Position numbers and translations under genes: made by a program. Below the pieces are notes generated by a model. The model had not been told where the DNA came from. It saw only the letters and a program-made list of their open reading frames with translations, and made no database searches. A DNA stretch of 46,201 nt, taken from positions 1-46,201 of the forward strand of contig JBFXAN010000038.1 of NCBI GenBank assembly GCA_050184225.1, written 5' to 3'. This document shows, one piece after another, positions 17,113-26,006 of this stretch; the stretch's first letter is position 1, and every line of letters starts with the position of its first letter. The DNA comes from JBFXAN01 sp050184225. GTDB taxonomy: Bacteria > Chloroflexota > Dehalococcoidia > CAUJGQ01.

Positions 17113-17805
17113 TCATGCCGGCTTGATGAAGCTGTAGCCGATGCCCCGCTCGCTGGCGATGTAGCGCGGCTCCGATGGGTCGTCGCCAAGTTTCTCGCGG
17201 AGGCGGCGGATGTATTCCCAGAGGTAGCTCATCTCCCCCTCCGCATCCGGCCAGATCCGATCGAGGATCAGCTCGTTCGGTAGGATGCGGCCCGCGTTGG
17301 CATAGAGCAAGTGGAGCAGACGCGACTCCGTCGGGCTCAGCTTGCGGATGTCGCCGTCCACCCGGACCGTCTGCGCCGTGAAGTCGAGCGCCAGGCGCTC
17401 GTCGATTGTGTCGACCGAGGCCGGCGGCCCGGCGGGCCACGCGCGCTTGAGAATGCGGCCCACCCGCGCCGCCAGTTCCGCATAGCTGAATGGCTTTGTC
17501 AGGTAATCCTCCGCGTACTGCTCGATCGCGCGGACTTTCGTCTCCTCGGTGTCGACCGCGGTGAGGATGATGATCGGGATGTCGGCCCGGCGCTTGAGCC
17601 GGCGGCTCGTTTCAAAGCCGTCCATCCCCGGCATCATCAGATCGACGATCGCCAGCGCCGGCAACTCGGTTTCGAGCGTGGCCAGCGCATCCTTGCCGTT
17701 CGCCGCGCGGAGGACTCGATAGCCGTCTGCACGCAGGTGGATGCTCAACGAGTTCAGGATCTCCGGGTCGTCATCCACTACGAGCAGCGCCGGCGATGCC
17801 TGCAT
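17113..17805 (-). CDS. OmpR/PhoB-family response regulator
   Basis: 230 residues. The receiver domain has the acidic pair VVDDDPE, the phospho-acceptor Asp55 (AIVDLMMPGMDG), the Thr of IILTAVD and the Lys of DYLTKPFSYAEL. The C-terminal winged helix ends ESRLLHLLYANAGRILPNEL, then RLREKLGDDPSEPRYIASER and GIGYSF. It should activate transcription once phosphorylated by the adjacent kinase. AGGAGG lies 9 bases before the ATG at 17805. The start lies inside the kinase gene (35-base overlap), so the pair is translationally coupled. Confidence 0.93.
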   Translation of the reverse strand: MQASPALLVVDDDPEILNSLSIHLRADGYRVLRAANGKDALATLETELPALAIVDLMMPGMDGFETSRRLKRRADIPIIILTAVDTEETKVRAIEQYAEDYLTKPFSYAELAARVGRILKRAWPAGPPASVDTIDERLALDFTAQTVRVDGDIRKLSPTESRLLHLLYANAGRILPNELILDRIWPDAEGEMSYLWEYIRRLREKLGDDPSEPRYIASERGIGYSFIKPA

Positions 17806-19684
17806 CCTCTCGCTCCTCCTTTGGTTGTGATGCAGCCGCGCGATAGACCGGCAGCGCGACCGAAAATGTGCTCCCGTGGCCGGGGACGCTTTCCACCCAG
17901 ATGCGCCCGTCCATCGCACTGATGTATCCCCGTGCGATATAGAGCCCCAGACCTGAGCCGCCTACCTGCCGGTCCGCTCCACGCTGCACCTGATAGAACC
18001 GGTCGAAGATCCGTTCATGCTCCGTCGGCGGGATGCCGGGGCCGCGATCTTCAATCGTGATCTCCACGTCACCGGCGACCCGACGGGCGCGCACGACCAC
18101 GGCCATCCCCGGCGGCGAGAACTTCCGCGCGTTACCGATCAAGTTGGCAAGCACATCTTCCAGCCGATCGGCGTCCGCGCGCACCGGCGGCAGATCGAGT
18201 GGAACGTCGACCTGGATGGTGTCGCCGTTGCCGCCGGCGTCCGCCTGCGCCGCCGCCTCTTTGATCGCGGCGATGGCATCCACCGGTCCCAGCACTACCG
18301 GCACCTGGCCACGATCGATCCGAGACACATCCAACAGTGATTTCGCCAGCCGTGCAAGCCGGTTGCTAGCACGATCGATGCCCTCGAGGCACTCTCGTTC
18401 AATCTCCACATCGGTGATATCCGGCCGCATCAACGCCTCCGCATAGGTGCGGATCGCGGTCACCGGCGTGCGCAGCTCATGCGAGGCGGTCGCGACAAAC
18501 TCGGCCTGAAGCCGGTTCAGGTCACGGAGCGCGCGCGCGTGCGCCTCTTCCTCTTCGATCCGTTGTTCCAGCGACGCTGCCATCTGGTTGAGCGAGTCGG
18601 CCAGATCGCCCAATTCATCGTTGCGCTTCAGTGGCACCCGCCGATTGAGAAAGCCGGCAGCAAACGCCCGCGCGCCGTCAGAGAGCATACGGATCGGCAC
18701 GACCACCCGCCGCAGCACGATCCAGGCGAGCAGCGCCGTGGCAAGGCCGGCGAGGATCGCGCGGAGAAGAATGCTGGAGAGACTGTCACGAATAACGCTA
18801 TCGACCTCCGCCTGGGGGATTCCGGCGATCATCAACCATGGGGAGGCGCGGACAAGCTCGTACCCGACCACGCGCTCGACACCGTCGGTCAGCGTCACCG
18901 TTCCTGTGCCGGTGCGTTTTGCCCAGGCGTTCTCGAACAGGGGATTGCCCTGAATCGACTGGCCGGTCCAGTCCTCCGGGTTGGCGCTGGCCGCGATCAC
19001 AGTACCATCGCGCTGCACGAGCAACACGACGGAGTCCTCCGGCAATGCGACGAATCCGATCACCGTACTCAGCCGCGCGAGGTTGAGCGCGGCACAGAGC
19101 ACGGCCACCGGCTCCCCATCAACTCCGTTCACCCGCTTGGCGAAGACGACGACCGACGTACCGGTTCCCGGCCAGGCGAGCGCGCTGCTGATCGCCATCC
19201 GGCCGCTGGTCAAGGCTTCCTGAAAGTACGGCTTCTCTTCGATGTCCTCGTCGACGACCAGCGGTTCGGTGCTCGATATCTGCGTGCCATCCGGCGCCAG
19301 CAAGAAGACGTTGATGTAGTTCGGATTGAGGTCGCGCACATTCTGTAGCAACGAGTCAATCCGCGCCGGGTCCAACGATCGGATCGTCGGATCTACCGCC
19401 AGCGTGGACAGATAGCGGTCCGTGTAGCGGACGAAGTCCTCCATCGTCTCCGCTTCTTCTTCCACCTGACCCAGCGCGCGCGCGGTGACAGACGTGCGGC
19501 TGCGGTTCACATCCTGGACACTGCGGTACGTCTCCAGCAGGATGAACGGGAGCAGCGCCACGAGGACGAGCATGACGAGGATCTGACCGATCCCCCATCG
19601 TCGTCCCTTTCCCTCGCCCGGCATGACCGTCACCACGCCTTCATCGGCCTCTGTCCGTGTCGTTACATGCATCATCGATGACAT
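17771..19684 (-). CDS. Membrane sensor histidine kinase with extracellular Cache-type domain
   Basis: 637 residues from ATG 19684 (or 661 from ATG 19756; neither has a clear ribosome site). A first helix (ILVMLVLVALLPFILLETY) precedes an outer domain of about 250 residues with dCache features (VLLVQRDGTVIAAS). A second helix (ILLRAILAGLATALLAWIVL) leads into HAMP (RRVPLKRNDELGDLADSLNQ). HisKA has the phospho-His in ATASHELRTPVTAIRTYAE. The HATPase domain has NLIGNARKFSPPG, DRGPGIPPTEHERIF and GGSGLGLYIARG. It pairs with the overlapping response regulator gene; the outer signal is unknown. The longer start would overlap the DUF2332-like gene by 22 bases. Confidence 0.92.
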   Translation of the reverse strand: MSSMMHVTTRTEADEGVVTVMPGEGKGRRWGIGQILVMLVLVALLPFILLETYRSVQDVNRSRTSVTARALGQVEEEAETMEDFVRYTDRYLSTLAVDPTIRSLDPARIDSLLQNVRDLNPNYINVFLLAPDGTQISSTEPLVVDEDIEEKPYFQEALTSGRMAISSALAWPGTGTSVVVFAKRVNGVDGEPVAVLCAALNLARLSTVIGFVALPEDSVVLLVQRDGTVIAASANPEDWTGQSIQGNPLFENAWAKRTGTGTVTLTDGVERVVGYELVRASPWLMIAGIPQAEVDSVIRDSLSSILLRAILAGLATALLAWIVLRRVVVPIRMLSDGARAFAAGFLNRRVPLKRNDELGDLADSLNQMAASLEQRIEEEEAHARALRDLNRLQAEFVATASHELRTPVTAIRTYAEALMRPDITDVEIERECLEGIDRASNRLARLAKSLLDVSRIDRGQVPVVLGPVDAIAAIKEAAAQADAGGNGDTIQVDVPLDLPPVRADADRLEDVLANLIGNARKFSPPGMAVVVRARRVAGDVEITIEDRGPGIPPTEHERIFDRFYQVQRGADRQVGGSGLGLYIARGYISAMDGRIWVESVPGHGSTFSVALPVYRAAASQPKEEREDAGIAGAARSG

Positions 19685-19734
19685 CTCTACGGTATCACGG
19701 ACGTCGAAGGCGGCTGATGACCGGGTACTTTGCG

Positions 19735-20808
19735 CTAGATCGCGGATGGATTCCATTCCACCCAGCGTCCGTGCGCGTCATAGCGGGCAAGCGTGCGTTG
19801 CTCCACGATCGCACCATCGCGGAACCGGCGTAGCTCCATCTGAGGATGGTCGCCGCTGACGTACTCAAGCGAGAGATCATAGAGGCTTCGCCGCCGGGAG
19901 TGCTCCGCCAGGAGCTCGACGTAACGACGGCGATCGTCCGGCGCGAATTGATTCAGCGTGTGCGCGTGGAAGAGGCACAATTCACCGGCCATGGGAAGCG
20001 CGGAGAGGAGGCCGGGGAGCACCACCGTCGCATCACCGGCGATCAGTGGTGCCGGCTGCTGTCGGGCCACGGCGACCGCCCGGCCGAGGCGGCCGGCCCG
20101 CTCCGGCTGATCCGGCCAGACGAGCGCTTGCAGCCACCGGGCCTGATCCGCGTCTTCCAGATCGATCGGATGCAGGTCGATGCCGATGCGAGATCGAACG
20201 GAAGGAAGCCGATCGGGAAACGGCGGCCGCGCGGTTCCGCGGACCTCGCAGGGAATGACGACTTCACGATCTCGGCCAACGTGCCAGGCGTCGCCGTAGT
20301 CGTAGCCGTACCGCTCCCAGTGCAGCAACAGACCGGCGCTGGCGCCAACTTCGACCAGCTGCAAGGACGGCGCGGCGGCGCGCTGGGCGACGAGGGCGAA
20401 GCCCGGCAACAAGATCGCGCACCGCGCCACTTCATTCGTTTGCACGCGCCGCGTTTGCATCAGTTCTTGAATCTGCTTTGCGTAGAGCAGGCAGAATGCA
20501 CGAAACGCGGGTACAGGATCGGTGATCGGAGCTGGAGCAACGCTGACACTTGGGTAGAACGCTGCCAGCGGATCGCGTGCGTCTGCCATAAGCACGTAGT
20601 GGACGGCACCAAGCAAGAGGTTGGGCTTCGGGCCATGGTCCCCGTGAGCGGCCAGACGGAGCAGGTCAGGATCGCGGGCGATCGCGCCGGCCAGCCGCTG
20701 ATAGAGCGGTGACTCACCACATTCCTGGCGGGCGAAACGCTCGAACTCCTGTGCCAGTCCGTTCAGCGTCTGGTCACGATCCGGTCTGTCGTGCTGCTCC
20801 CGCGTCAT
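19735..20808 (-). CDS. DUF2332-family protein
   Basis: 357 residues. The sequence contains blocks typical of this uncharacterised family: PLYQRLAGAIARDPDLLRLA, then KPNLLLGAVHYVL, VEVGASAGLLLHWERYGY, RIGIDLHPIDLEDADQARWL, and LCLFHAHTLNQFAPDDRRRY. VGASAGL followed by acidic residues resembles a SAM-binding loop, so a methyltransferase-like fold is conceivable but unproven. GAGG lies 5 bases before the ATG. The gene heads the minus-strand cluster with the kinase pair and is divergent from the membrane glycosyltransferase-like gene 80 bases away. Confidence 0.8.
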   Translation of the reverse strand: MTREQHDRPDRDQTLNGLAQEFERFARQECGESPLYQRLAGAIARDPDLLRLAAHGDHGPKPNLLLGAVHYVLMADARDPLAAFYPSVSVAPAPITDPVPAFRAFCLLYAKQIQELMQTRRVQTNEVARCAILLPGFALVAQRAAAPSLQLVEVGASAGLLLHWERYGYDYGDAWHVGRDREVVIPCEVRGTARPPFPDRLPSVRSRIGIDLHPIDLEDADQARWLQALVWPDQPERAGRLGRAVAVARQQPAPLIAGDATVVLPGLLSALPMAGELCLFHAHTLNQFAPDDRRRYVELLAEHSRRRSLYDLSLEYVSGDHPQMELRRFRDGAIVEQRTLARYDAHGRWVEWNPSAI

Positions 20809-20888
20809 GTTCCCTCGATCAATCGCAAGGTTGCCCGCGCTCCCAGGCCGGCACGGCTCCGCTGCGTCTGTTTTAGTATGCTGGCCGT

Positions 20889-22397
20889 ATGCTGTGCCGG
20901 CTGCAACCGGCCCGGCAACGGTGTTTCCTCGTGATACGGATACGTCCTCGAATCGCCTGGTTCGTCGCAGCCGCCGGCATGTTGGCGGTGGTGGCCGCGG
21001 TCCACGCGCCGACGGTCAACGACTACTTCGGTGGCGATGACTTTATGGTGCTCGGCCCCGTCCGGGCGATGGGGCCGTGGGAGCTGATCTGGAAGTCGTT
21101 TCTCGCCCGCGATAACATCCCTTACTGGCGGCCGTTGGTGTCACCCCTCTACGCATTCGAGGTGCATCTCTTCTGGTTACGGCCGCTGCCGTATCACGTC
21201 GTCGTGATCGGACTGCATCTCGTCAACGTCGCGCTGCTGGCGCTCGTCGCCTGGTGGCTCACCGGCCGGCGCTGGGTCGCACTGGCCGCCGGACTGATCT
21301 TCGGCATCCATCCGGCACACACGACCACGGTGCCGATGATCTCCTCCACGGTCGAGTTGTTCGGCTTCATCTGGTACCTGGCGGCGATCGCCTGTTGTCT
21401 CCGCGTCGTGCGTGGCGGCGCCGGCGGCTGGTACGCCGCCGGCCTGGGCGCCTTCGTCCTCGGTCTGCTCTCAAAAGAGTCGATTGTCTCGGCGGCCGGC
21501 GTTGTCACGGCTCTCTTTCTCCTGCTCGATCTGCTGCCCGCATGGCGTGACCGCGCGAGGCGGCGCGAGGCGGCCGTCCGTTTTCTCCGCCGGATCGCGC
21601 CATACTGGGCGCTCGCTCTGCCTTATACTGCGTTCACCTTCCTGACGAACACCGATGACCCCACCGGCGTGACCCATGCGATGTATGCGCCGGGGTTCCA
21701 CATCGGGCAGAACCTCTGGTGGATGTTCGCCCGGCTGGCGGTGCCGTTGGAGATCGGCCGGGGGCCGACCGTGACCGCCACCGGCCATGCCGGCGCGGCC
21801 CTCCTGCTGGCAGGCGCCATACTGCTGCTGATCCGCGGCAGCAATCAGGCGCGATTTCTCGTTTTGTGGACGGTGATTGCGCTGACGCCGCTGACATTGT
21901 GGCAACCGGAGTTGCTGGTGGGACGGTTCACCTACATGGCATCGGCACCGTTCTCGATCCTGCTGGCGCTGGGCGGCGCGGCCGTCGTGTCATGGTTCTT
22001 TGTCGCCGTGCCGCGTTTCGTCCCTCGGTGGGCGCCGGGCGCTGTCGTGGTTGCGGCCGCAGTGCTCGGGTTCGGCCTGCTCACCCTCGAACAGAACCGC
22101 GATCGCACGCGCGAGGGTGAGATTTATCGCATCCTCGTGACCGCACTCCGGCGAGACGAGCCGGATCTGCCGGCCGGGAGCACCGTTCTGATCGAGGATG
22201 GCATCTGGCCGGGACCGTTTCACGCCGTCTTTCTCAACGCGGTGGCGGACACCCTCTATGGTCCGGGCAAGGTCCACATCCGCAACGCCGATCCGGCTGT
22301 CGCTCCGTCAGATGTCGATGCCATGGGCGCGTACCGTCTGCGCTACGAGAGCGGGGCGCTCCACCAGCCGGGATCGCCGCCGAGCGGTCCGGATTGA
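20889..22397 (+). CDS. Polytopic membrane protein, GT-C (PMT/ArnT-like) glycosyltransferase type
   Basis: 502 residues with about ten predicted membrane helices. After the first helix (VVAAVHAPTVNDY) comes FGGDDFMVLGPVRAMGPW, an acidic motif on the first outer loop like that of GT-C enzymes, then YWRPLVSPLYAFEVHLFWL and PYHVVVIGLHLVNVALLALV. FGIHPAHTTTVPMISSTVEL is also typical of TMTC/PMT-like bacterial proteins. Such enzymes move sugars from lipid carriers to proteins or lipids. The C-terminal 80 residues form a soluble tail. Donor and acceptor are unknown. The start lacks a ribosome site and may be close to the transcript start. Confidence 0.75.
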   Translation: MLCRLQPARQRCFLVIRIRPRIAWFVAAAGMLAVVAAVHAPTVNDYFGGDDFMVLGPVRAMGPWELIWKSFLARDNIPYWRPLVSPLYAFEVHLFWLRPLPYHVVVIGLHLVNVALLALVAWWLTGRRWVALAAGLIFGIHPAHTTTVPMISSTVELFGFIWYLAAIACCLRVVRGGAGGWYAAGLGAFVLGLLSKESIVSAAGVVTALFLLLDLLPAWRDRARRREAAVRFLRRIAPYWALALPYTAFTFLTNTDDPTGVTHAMYAPGFHIGQNLWWMFARLAVPLEIGRGPTVTATGHAGAALLLAGAILLLIRGSNQARFLVLWTVIALTPLTLWQPELLVGRFTYMASAPFSILLALGGAAVVSWFFVAVPRFVPRWAPGAVVVAAAVLGFGLLTLEQNRDRTREGEIYRILVTALRRDEPDLPAGSTVLIEDGIWPGPFHAVFLNAVADTLYGPGKVHIRNADPAVAPSDVDAMGAYRLRYESGALHQPGSPPSGPD

Positions 22398-22660
22398 TCG
22401 TGGCAGTATCCGGTTGGATACGAGCGGCCCGCCATTTCCTTCGAACTCGAAGACTCCGTTGTAGAATAAACGAGACGAGCGCCGGGCGATGAGGCAATTG
22501 TCGTTGAGGCGTCTGTTGAGGCGACCCTCCTACGGTATGGGAATCGGAGGGCGCCTGACTGCGGCGCATCGATGTTTCCTCCAGGTGAATCCACCGGCGG
22601 GAGGGAATCACCTCCGCCGGTGACTCACATCGGAGGCACCTGTTTGCGAAGGACACGCTC
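22398..22660 (+). promoter_or_regulatory. Structured leader before the PRC-barrel/ABC operon
   Basis: No gene is visible here. TAGAAT at 22462-22467 could be a -10 element. The ninemer GTTGAGGCG occurs twice (22503-22511, 22515-22523). Two hairpins follow: 22520-22530 with 22546-22555 (one bulge), and 22592-22604 with 22611-22622 (12 pairs, one bulged G, 6-base loop). The second ends 38 bases before the GTG start. The region may be a regulatory leader or attenuator; it matches no riboswitch class that I recognise. Confidence 0.45.
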
Positions 22661-23194
22661 GTGATCTGCCTCACTGAGATGCTTGGTTGTCCGGTCATCA
22701 GCGCCCGTACCGGTGATCGTCTGGGTCGGGTCAGCCAGGTGCTGGTCGATCTGGTCGGGAAGCGGGTCGTCGGCTTTCGCCTGCGGAGCGGTGGGCTGCT
22801 CGACCGCCGCTGGCGATTGGCGGCGATGCAGGATGTATCCGAGGTGAGTCCAGAGGCGATCGTCCTTCCCGACGATATCGCACTCCGAGAAGATGAGCAG
22901 ACGGAGACACAGCTACCGCTCGGCGGCAGGCCGTTGGCCGTGATCGGAACGGACGGCGCCGAGGTTGGCCGGTTGGCTGATATCGCGGCGGAACTGAGTA
23001 CGGGCGACCTCGTGGAACTGCGTGTCATCCCCACCGGCGCGCGGGCACGATCATACGTCCACCCCCTGGTGCTCCCGATCGATCGCGTGTGCCGCTCGGA
23101 GCGGCATGCCGTCGTGGTGGATAGCACCGACACCCACATGCAGGTGGGACGGAGGCTGCAACCATCCTGCCCATCGGTCCAAATGCCACGGTAA
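22661..23194 (+). CDS. PRC-barrel domain protein
   Basis: 177 residues from the GTG at 22661, which has AAGGA 8 bases upstream. The N-terminal 80 residues match the PRC-barrel: MLGCPVISARTGDRLGRVSQ, then VLVDLVGKRVVGFRLRSGG and AMQDVSEVSPEAIVLPDD. A second, similar module follows (GRPLAVIGTDGAEVGRLADI). The C-terminal end contains HAVVVDSTDTHMQVG. PRC-barrels are small beta domains found in photosynthetic reaction centres, RimM and stress proteins. It opens a four-gene cluster with an ABC exporter, so a regulatory or membrane-associated role is possible. Spacing to the next gene is 14 bases. Confidence 0.8.
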   Translation: MICLTEMLGCPVISARTGDRLGRVSQVLVDLVGKRVVGFRLRSGGLLDRRWRLAAMQDVSEVSPEAIVLPDDIALREDEQTETQLPLGGRPLAVIGTDGAEVGRLADIAAELSTGDLVELRVIPTGARARSYVHPLVLPIDRVCRSERHAVVVDSTDTHMQVGRRLQPSCPSVQMPR

Positions 23195-23208
23195 GGAGCA
23201 TAGCCCCC

Positions 23209-23538
23209 ATGACAACCGCGAGACAGGTCGTTCTCCCGATACCGCCCGAGATGGAGGTGTCACCGGCGCCGGCATCCGGCCCGGCTCAGCCTCGGACGCT
23301 CACCGCGGCACAAGTCCGGGCGATCCGGACCGCAATGTACACGTTCGTGGAGGAAGATCTGGCGTTTGGCGCCGCCCGACCCGCGCGCCGCTGGTGCGTG
23401 CGCTGCAACGCGGATCGACCTGCGGCCGGCTTCATCAGCTACGAATGCGGCGACCTCTGCAACGCCTGCGCCACCCAGTATGAACTGAGCCGTGCCCGCG
23501 GTCTTGTTTGGTCTCCCAACGAATTCCTCGCTTTGTAA
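23209..23538 (+). CDS. Small Cys-rich (putative zinc-binding) protein
   Basis: 109 residues, no family recognised. The C-terminal half carries WCVRCNADRPAAGFISYE followed by CGDLCNACATQYELSR, giving two CxxC pairs and an extra cysteine, a likely zinc-ribbon arrangement. The N-terminal 40 residues are Pro/Ala-rich, and RAIRTAMYTFVEEDLAF forms a helix. It lies between the PRC-barrel gene (14 bases) and the ABC ATPase gene (47 bases), so it belongs to the same transcription unit. A partner or regulatory role in the exporter system is an inference. Confidence 0.7.
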   Translation: MTTARQVVLPIPPEMEVSPAPASGPAQPRTLTAAQVRAIRTAMYTFVEEDLAFGAARPARRWCVRCNADRPAAGFISYECGDLCNACATQYELSRARGLVWSPNEFLAL

Positions 23539-23568
23539 CGCGGGAGTGCTACAGGAACACCGAGACAT

Positions 23569-23600
23569 ATCAGTACGATAGGACAATGGATCGTACTGAT
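23569..23600. promoter_or_regulatory. Inverted repeat over the ABC ATPase start codon
   Basis: ATCAGTACGAT (23569-23579) and ATCGTACTGAT (23590-23600) are perfect inverted repeats with a 10-base spacer that contains the ATG of the ATPase gene. The left arm includes TACGAT, a possible -10 element 6 bases before the ATG. It could be a repressor operator or an RNA hairpin presenting the start codon. Confidence 0.6.
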
Positions 23601-24440
23601 GAGCAGCCATCTTCTTCGGTCAGCGGGGAAGATGGCTGTGCTTTTCCGGTCACGCACACCGATGATTCGGGCGGCGACGGACCGGCAATCGAGTTTCGTG
23701 GTGTCGCCCGCCGGTTCGGTGCGGCGGATGTTGTGCATGATCTCACCTTCCGCGTCGCGCGGGGCACGATCTGCGGCCTGCTGGCGCCCAGCGGCGGCGG
23801 GAAGACCACGACACTCCGCCTGATTGCGGGTATCTACCCACCCTCCGCCGGCTCCATCCGAGTGATGGGCAGCGAGCCAGCGTCGTTCTCCCAGGCACAA
23901 CGCCGGCGCATCGGCTACATGCCCCAGCATTTTGTCCTCTATCCGGAGTTGACGGTCCGTCGAAACCTCGAGTTCATGGCCGGTATCTATGGACTACCCA
24001 ACGAAGGCCGAGACCGCCGGATCGAAGGTCTCCTGGCGATGGTCGACCTCACCGAGGCACGCGACCGCGCCGCCCGCCGGTTGTCCGGCGGCATGCAGCG
24101 CCGGCTGCAACTGGCGGCAACGTTGCTCCATCAACCAGAGTTGGTGATCGTCGACGAGCCGACCGCTGGGATTGACCCGCTGCTCCGCGCCCGATTCTGG
24201 GAGCACTTTCGCGATCTCCGCGATCGCGGGCGCACGCTGATCATCTCGACGCAGTACGTCACCGAAGCGGAATATTGCGATCATGTGATCATGATGGGTG
24301 ACGGCCGGTTGGTCGCCGCCGGTAGTCCTACCGCGTTGCGCGAGCAGGCCTACGGCCCCGGCTTTGTCGATGCGAATGGTACCGTACCATCGTTCGAGGA
24401 CGTCTTCCTTCGATTGATGGAACGGCAGCGGAATCTGTGA
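23586..24440 (+). CDS. ABC transporter ATP-binding protein (ABC-2 exporter type)
   Basis: 284 residues. An acidic N-terminal stretch precedes VEFRGVARRFGAADVVHDLT-like ABC sequence, as in FRGVARRFGAADVVHDLTF. Walker A is APSGGGKTTTLRLIAG. The Q-loop region is IGYMPQHFVLYPELTVRRNL, the signature is RLSGGMQRRLQLAATLL, Walker B is LVIVDEPTAGIDPL, and the switch His is replaced by Gln in LIISTQYVTEAEYCDHVIMM. This Gln/Thr replacement recurs in some exporter ATPases. It energises the membrane protein encoded 15 bases downstream. The ATG is inside an inverted repeat and has no spaced ribosome site, so it may be leaderless. Confidence 0.92.
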   Translation: MDRTDEQPSSSVSGEDGCAFPVTHTDDSGGDGPAIEFRGVARRFGAADVVHDLTFRVARGTICGLLAPSGGGKTTTLRLIAGIYPPSAGSIRVMGSEPASFSQAQRRRIGYMPQHFVLYPELTVRRNLEFMAGIYGLPNEGRDRRIEGLLAMVDLTEARDRAARRLSGGMQRRLQLAATLLHQPELVIVDEPTAGIDPLLRARFWEHFRDLRDRGRTLIISTQYVTEAEYCDHVIMMGDGRLVAAGSPTALREQAYGPGFVDANGTVPSFEDVFLRLMERQRNL

Positions 24441-24455
24441 CACGCAGCGTGACGC

Positions 24456-26006
24456 ATGATGCGTGAGCCGTCTAATCCTACCGACCAACGCGACGACGGA
24501 CCACCGGCATCCCCTGGCAGGATGCGTGTCCTCGGTACGCGCATCGGTGCCTTTCTGATCAAGGAATCGGTCGTCGCCCTGGGTCAGCCGCGACTGATCC
24601 TCTTTCTGATCGTCGGGCCGTTCCTGCTGCTGCTGCTCTTCGGCGTCGGCTTCGGCGGCAGGCCCGGAACGTACGACGTCGTCCTCGTTGTGCCGGACTC
24701 ACCGCGGGTGCCAACCACCCGCGACGCCTACCGGGAGTTCTTTCTCTGGTCGCTGCACCTCGCCGATGTCACGACCGATGCGGGCGCGGCGCTCGGCCAA
24801 CTCGAACGCGAGGAGGTCGATATCGTCGTCGTCGCGCCGCGCGATCCGCTGGAAGATCTGGCGATGGACCGGCCGGCGATCTTTCGCGTCTACTACAACG
24901 ATCTCGACCCGGTTGACCGTGCCCGCGTCAATAGCCTGGCGTTCGGCCACACGCGTGAGTTGAATTCGCTGCTGGTCGCGGCGATGCTCGACGGCATCCT
25001 CGTCGCGACTGGTGTCCAGGAAGGCGGCGACGATTCGCTCGAACAACTCCGCAGCCGGATGCTCGCCGGGGACAGCGACGGCGCCCTCGGCGTGATCGAT
25101 CAACTCCTCGCCGCGGTCGTGATCCTGCGGCTCACCGGCGAGGGCGTCTATCGCGTGTCCGTCGACCAGAGCACCAGTCCGCCGACAACCGCACCGTTGG
25201 AGCGGTTTGAGGTGCTGCTCCGGGCGCTGCGGGCGGAGGTATCGCCGGAACCCGGCATCACCGCCGCACAGGAGGCGCGACTCAACGAACTCGAACAGAG
25301 CGCGCTGCTCCTGCCGGATGTGATCCGCGTCGCCGCCAACATTTCGGCGGAGCGGCTGGCCGCGCCGGTCGACTACCGGTTGACCAATCTCGCTCCATCC
25401 GACGTATCCACCGTCAACTTCGCCGCGCCGGTGGTCGTCGCGCTGTTGGTGCAGCACGTCGCCGTCACACTCGTCGCCCTCTCCGTGATCCGCGAGCGGA
25501 CGCGGGGTACGGTCGAGCTCTTCGCTGTCGCGCCGGTCGGGCCGATCGAGATCCTGACCGGCAAGGCGCTCAGCTTCGGCGCGATGCTCGCCATCCTGAC
25601 AACGTTGCTCGTGCTCCTGACGGTGCTGGTGCTTGGTGTACCGATGCTGGGCAACGTCCTGCTGCTCGCGCTGGTCCTGCTGCTGCTCGCGGGCGCATCC
25701 CTCGCGATCGGCTTCATCATCGCCGCCTTCTCGAGCAACGAGCCGCAGACGGTCCAATTGGCGATGCTCGTCCTGCTCCTGGCGGTGTTCTTCGGCGGCC
25801 TCTTCGTTCCGGTCGAAAGCCTGATGATGCCGGTCCGCGCCGTGTCCTGGATCGTTCCCGTTACCCATGCAGGCGCCGCGCTCCGCGCCGTGATGTTGCG
25901 AGGGGAACCGCCTCCATTCGACACCGTCTGGCCGCTGGCCCTGATGGTCGCGATCCTGGTGCCGCTCGCCTTTGTCCTCACCCGCCGTTCCTACCGCATG
26001 TGGTGA
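24456..26006 (+). CDS. ABC-2 type transporter permease
   Basis: 516 residues. One N-terminal helix (LILFLIVGPFLLLLLFGVGF) is followed by an outer domain of about 280 residues and five C-terminal helices, including VVVALLVQHVAVTLVALSVI, AMLAILTTLLVLLTVLVLGV and LAMLVLLLAVFFGGLFVPVE. This is the ABC-2/YhgE/LinR-like exporter layout. RERTRGTVELFAVAPVGPIE is the family's coupling region, facing the cytoplasm. The large outer domain suggests an exporter of drugs or lipids. It pairs with the ATPase gene just upstream, giving a half-size transporter likely to act as a dimer. A strong hairpin at 26136-26174 follows. Confidence 0.9.
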   Translation: MMREPSNPTDQRDDGPPASPGRMRVLGTRIGAFLIKESVVALGQPRLILFLIVGPFLLLLLFGVGFGGRPGTYDVVLVVPDSPRVPTTRDAYREFFLWSLHLADVTTDAGAALGQLEREEVDIVVVAPRDPLEDLAMDRPAIFRVYYNDLDPVDRARVNSLAFGHTRELNSLLVAAMLDGILVATGVQEGGDDSLEQLRSRMLAGDSDGALGVIDQLLAAVVILRLTGEGVYRVSVDQSTSPPTTAPLERFEVLLRALRAEVSPEPGITAAQEARLNELEQSALLLPDVIRVAANISAERLAAPVDYRLTNLAPSDVSTVNFAAPVVVALLVQHVAVTLVALSVIRERTRGTVELFAVAPVGPIEILTGKALSFGAMLAILTTLLVLLTVLVLGVPMLGNVLLLALVLLLLAGASLAIGFIIAAFSSNEPQTVQLAMLVLLLAVFFGGLFVPVESLMMPVRAVSWIVPVTHAGAALRAVMLRGEPPPFDTVWPLALMVAILVPLAFVLTRRSYRMW

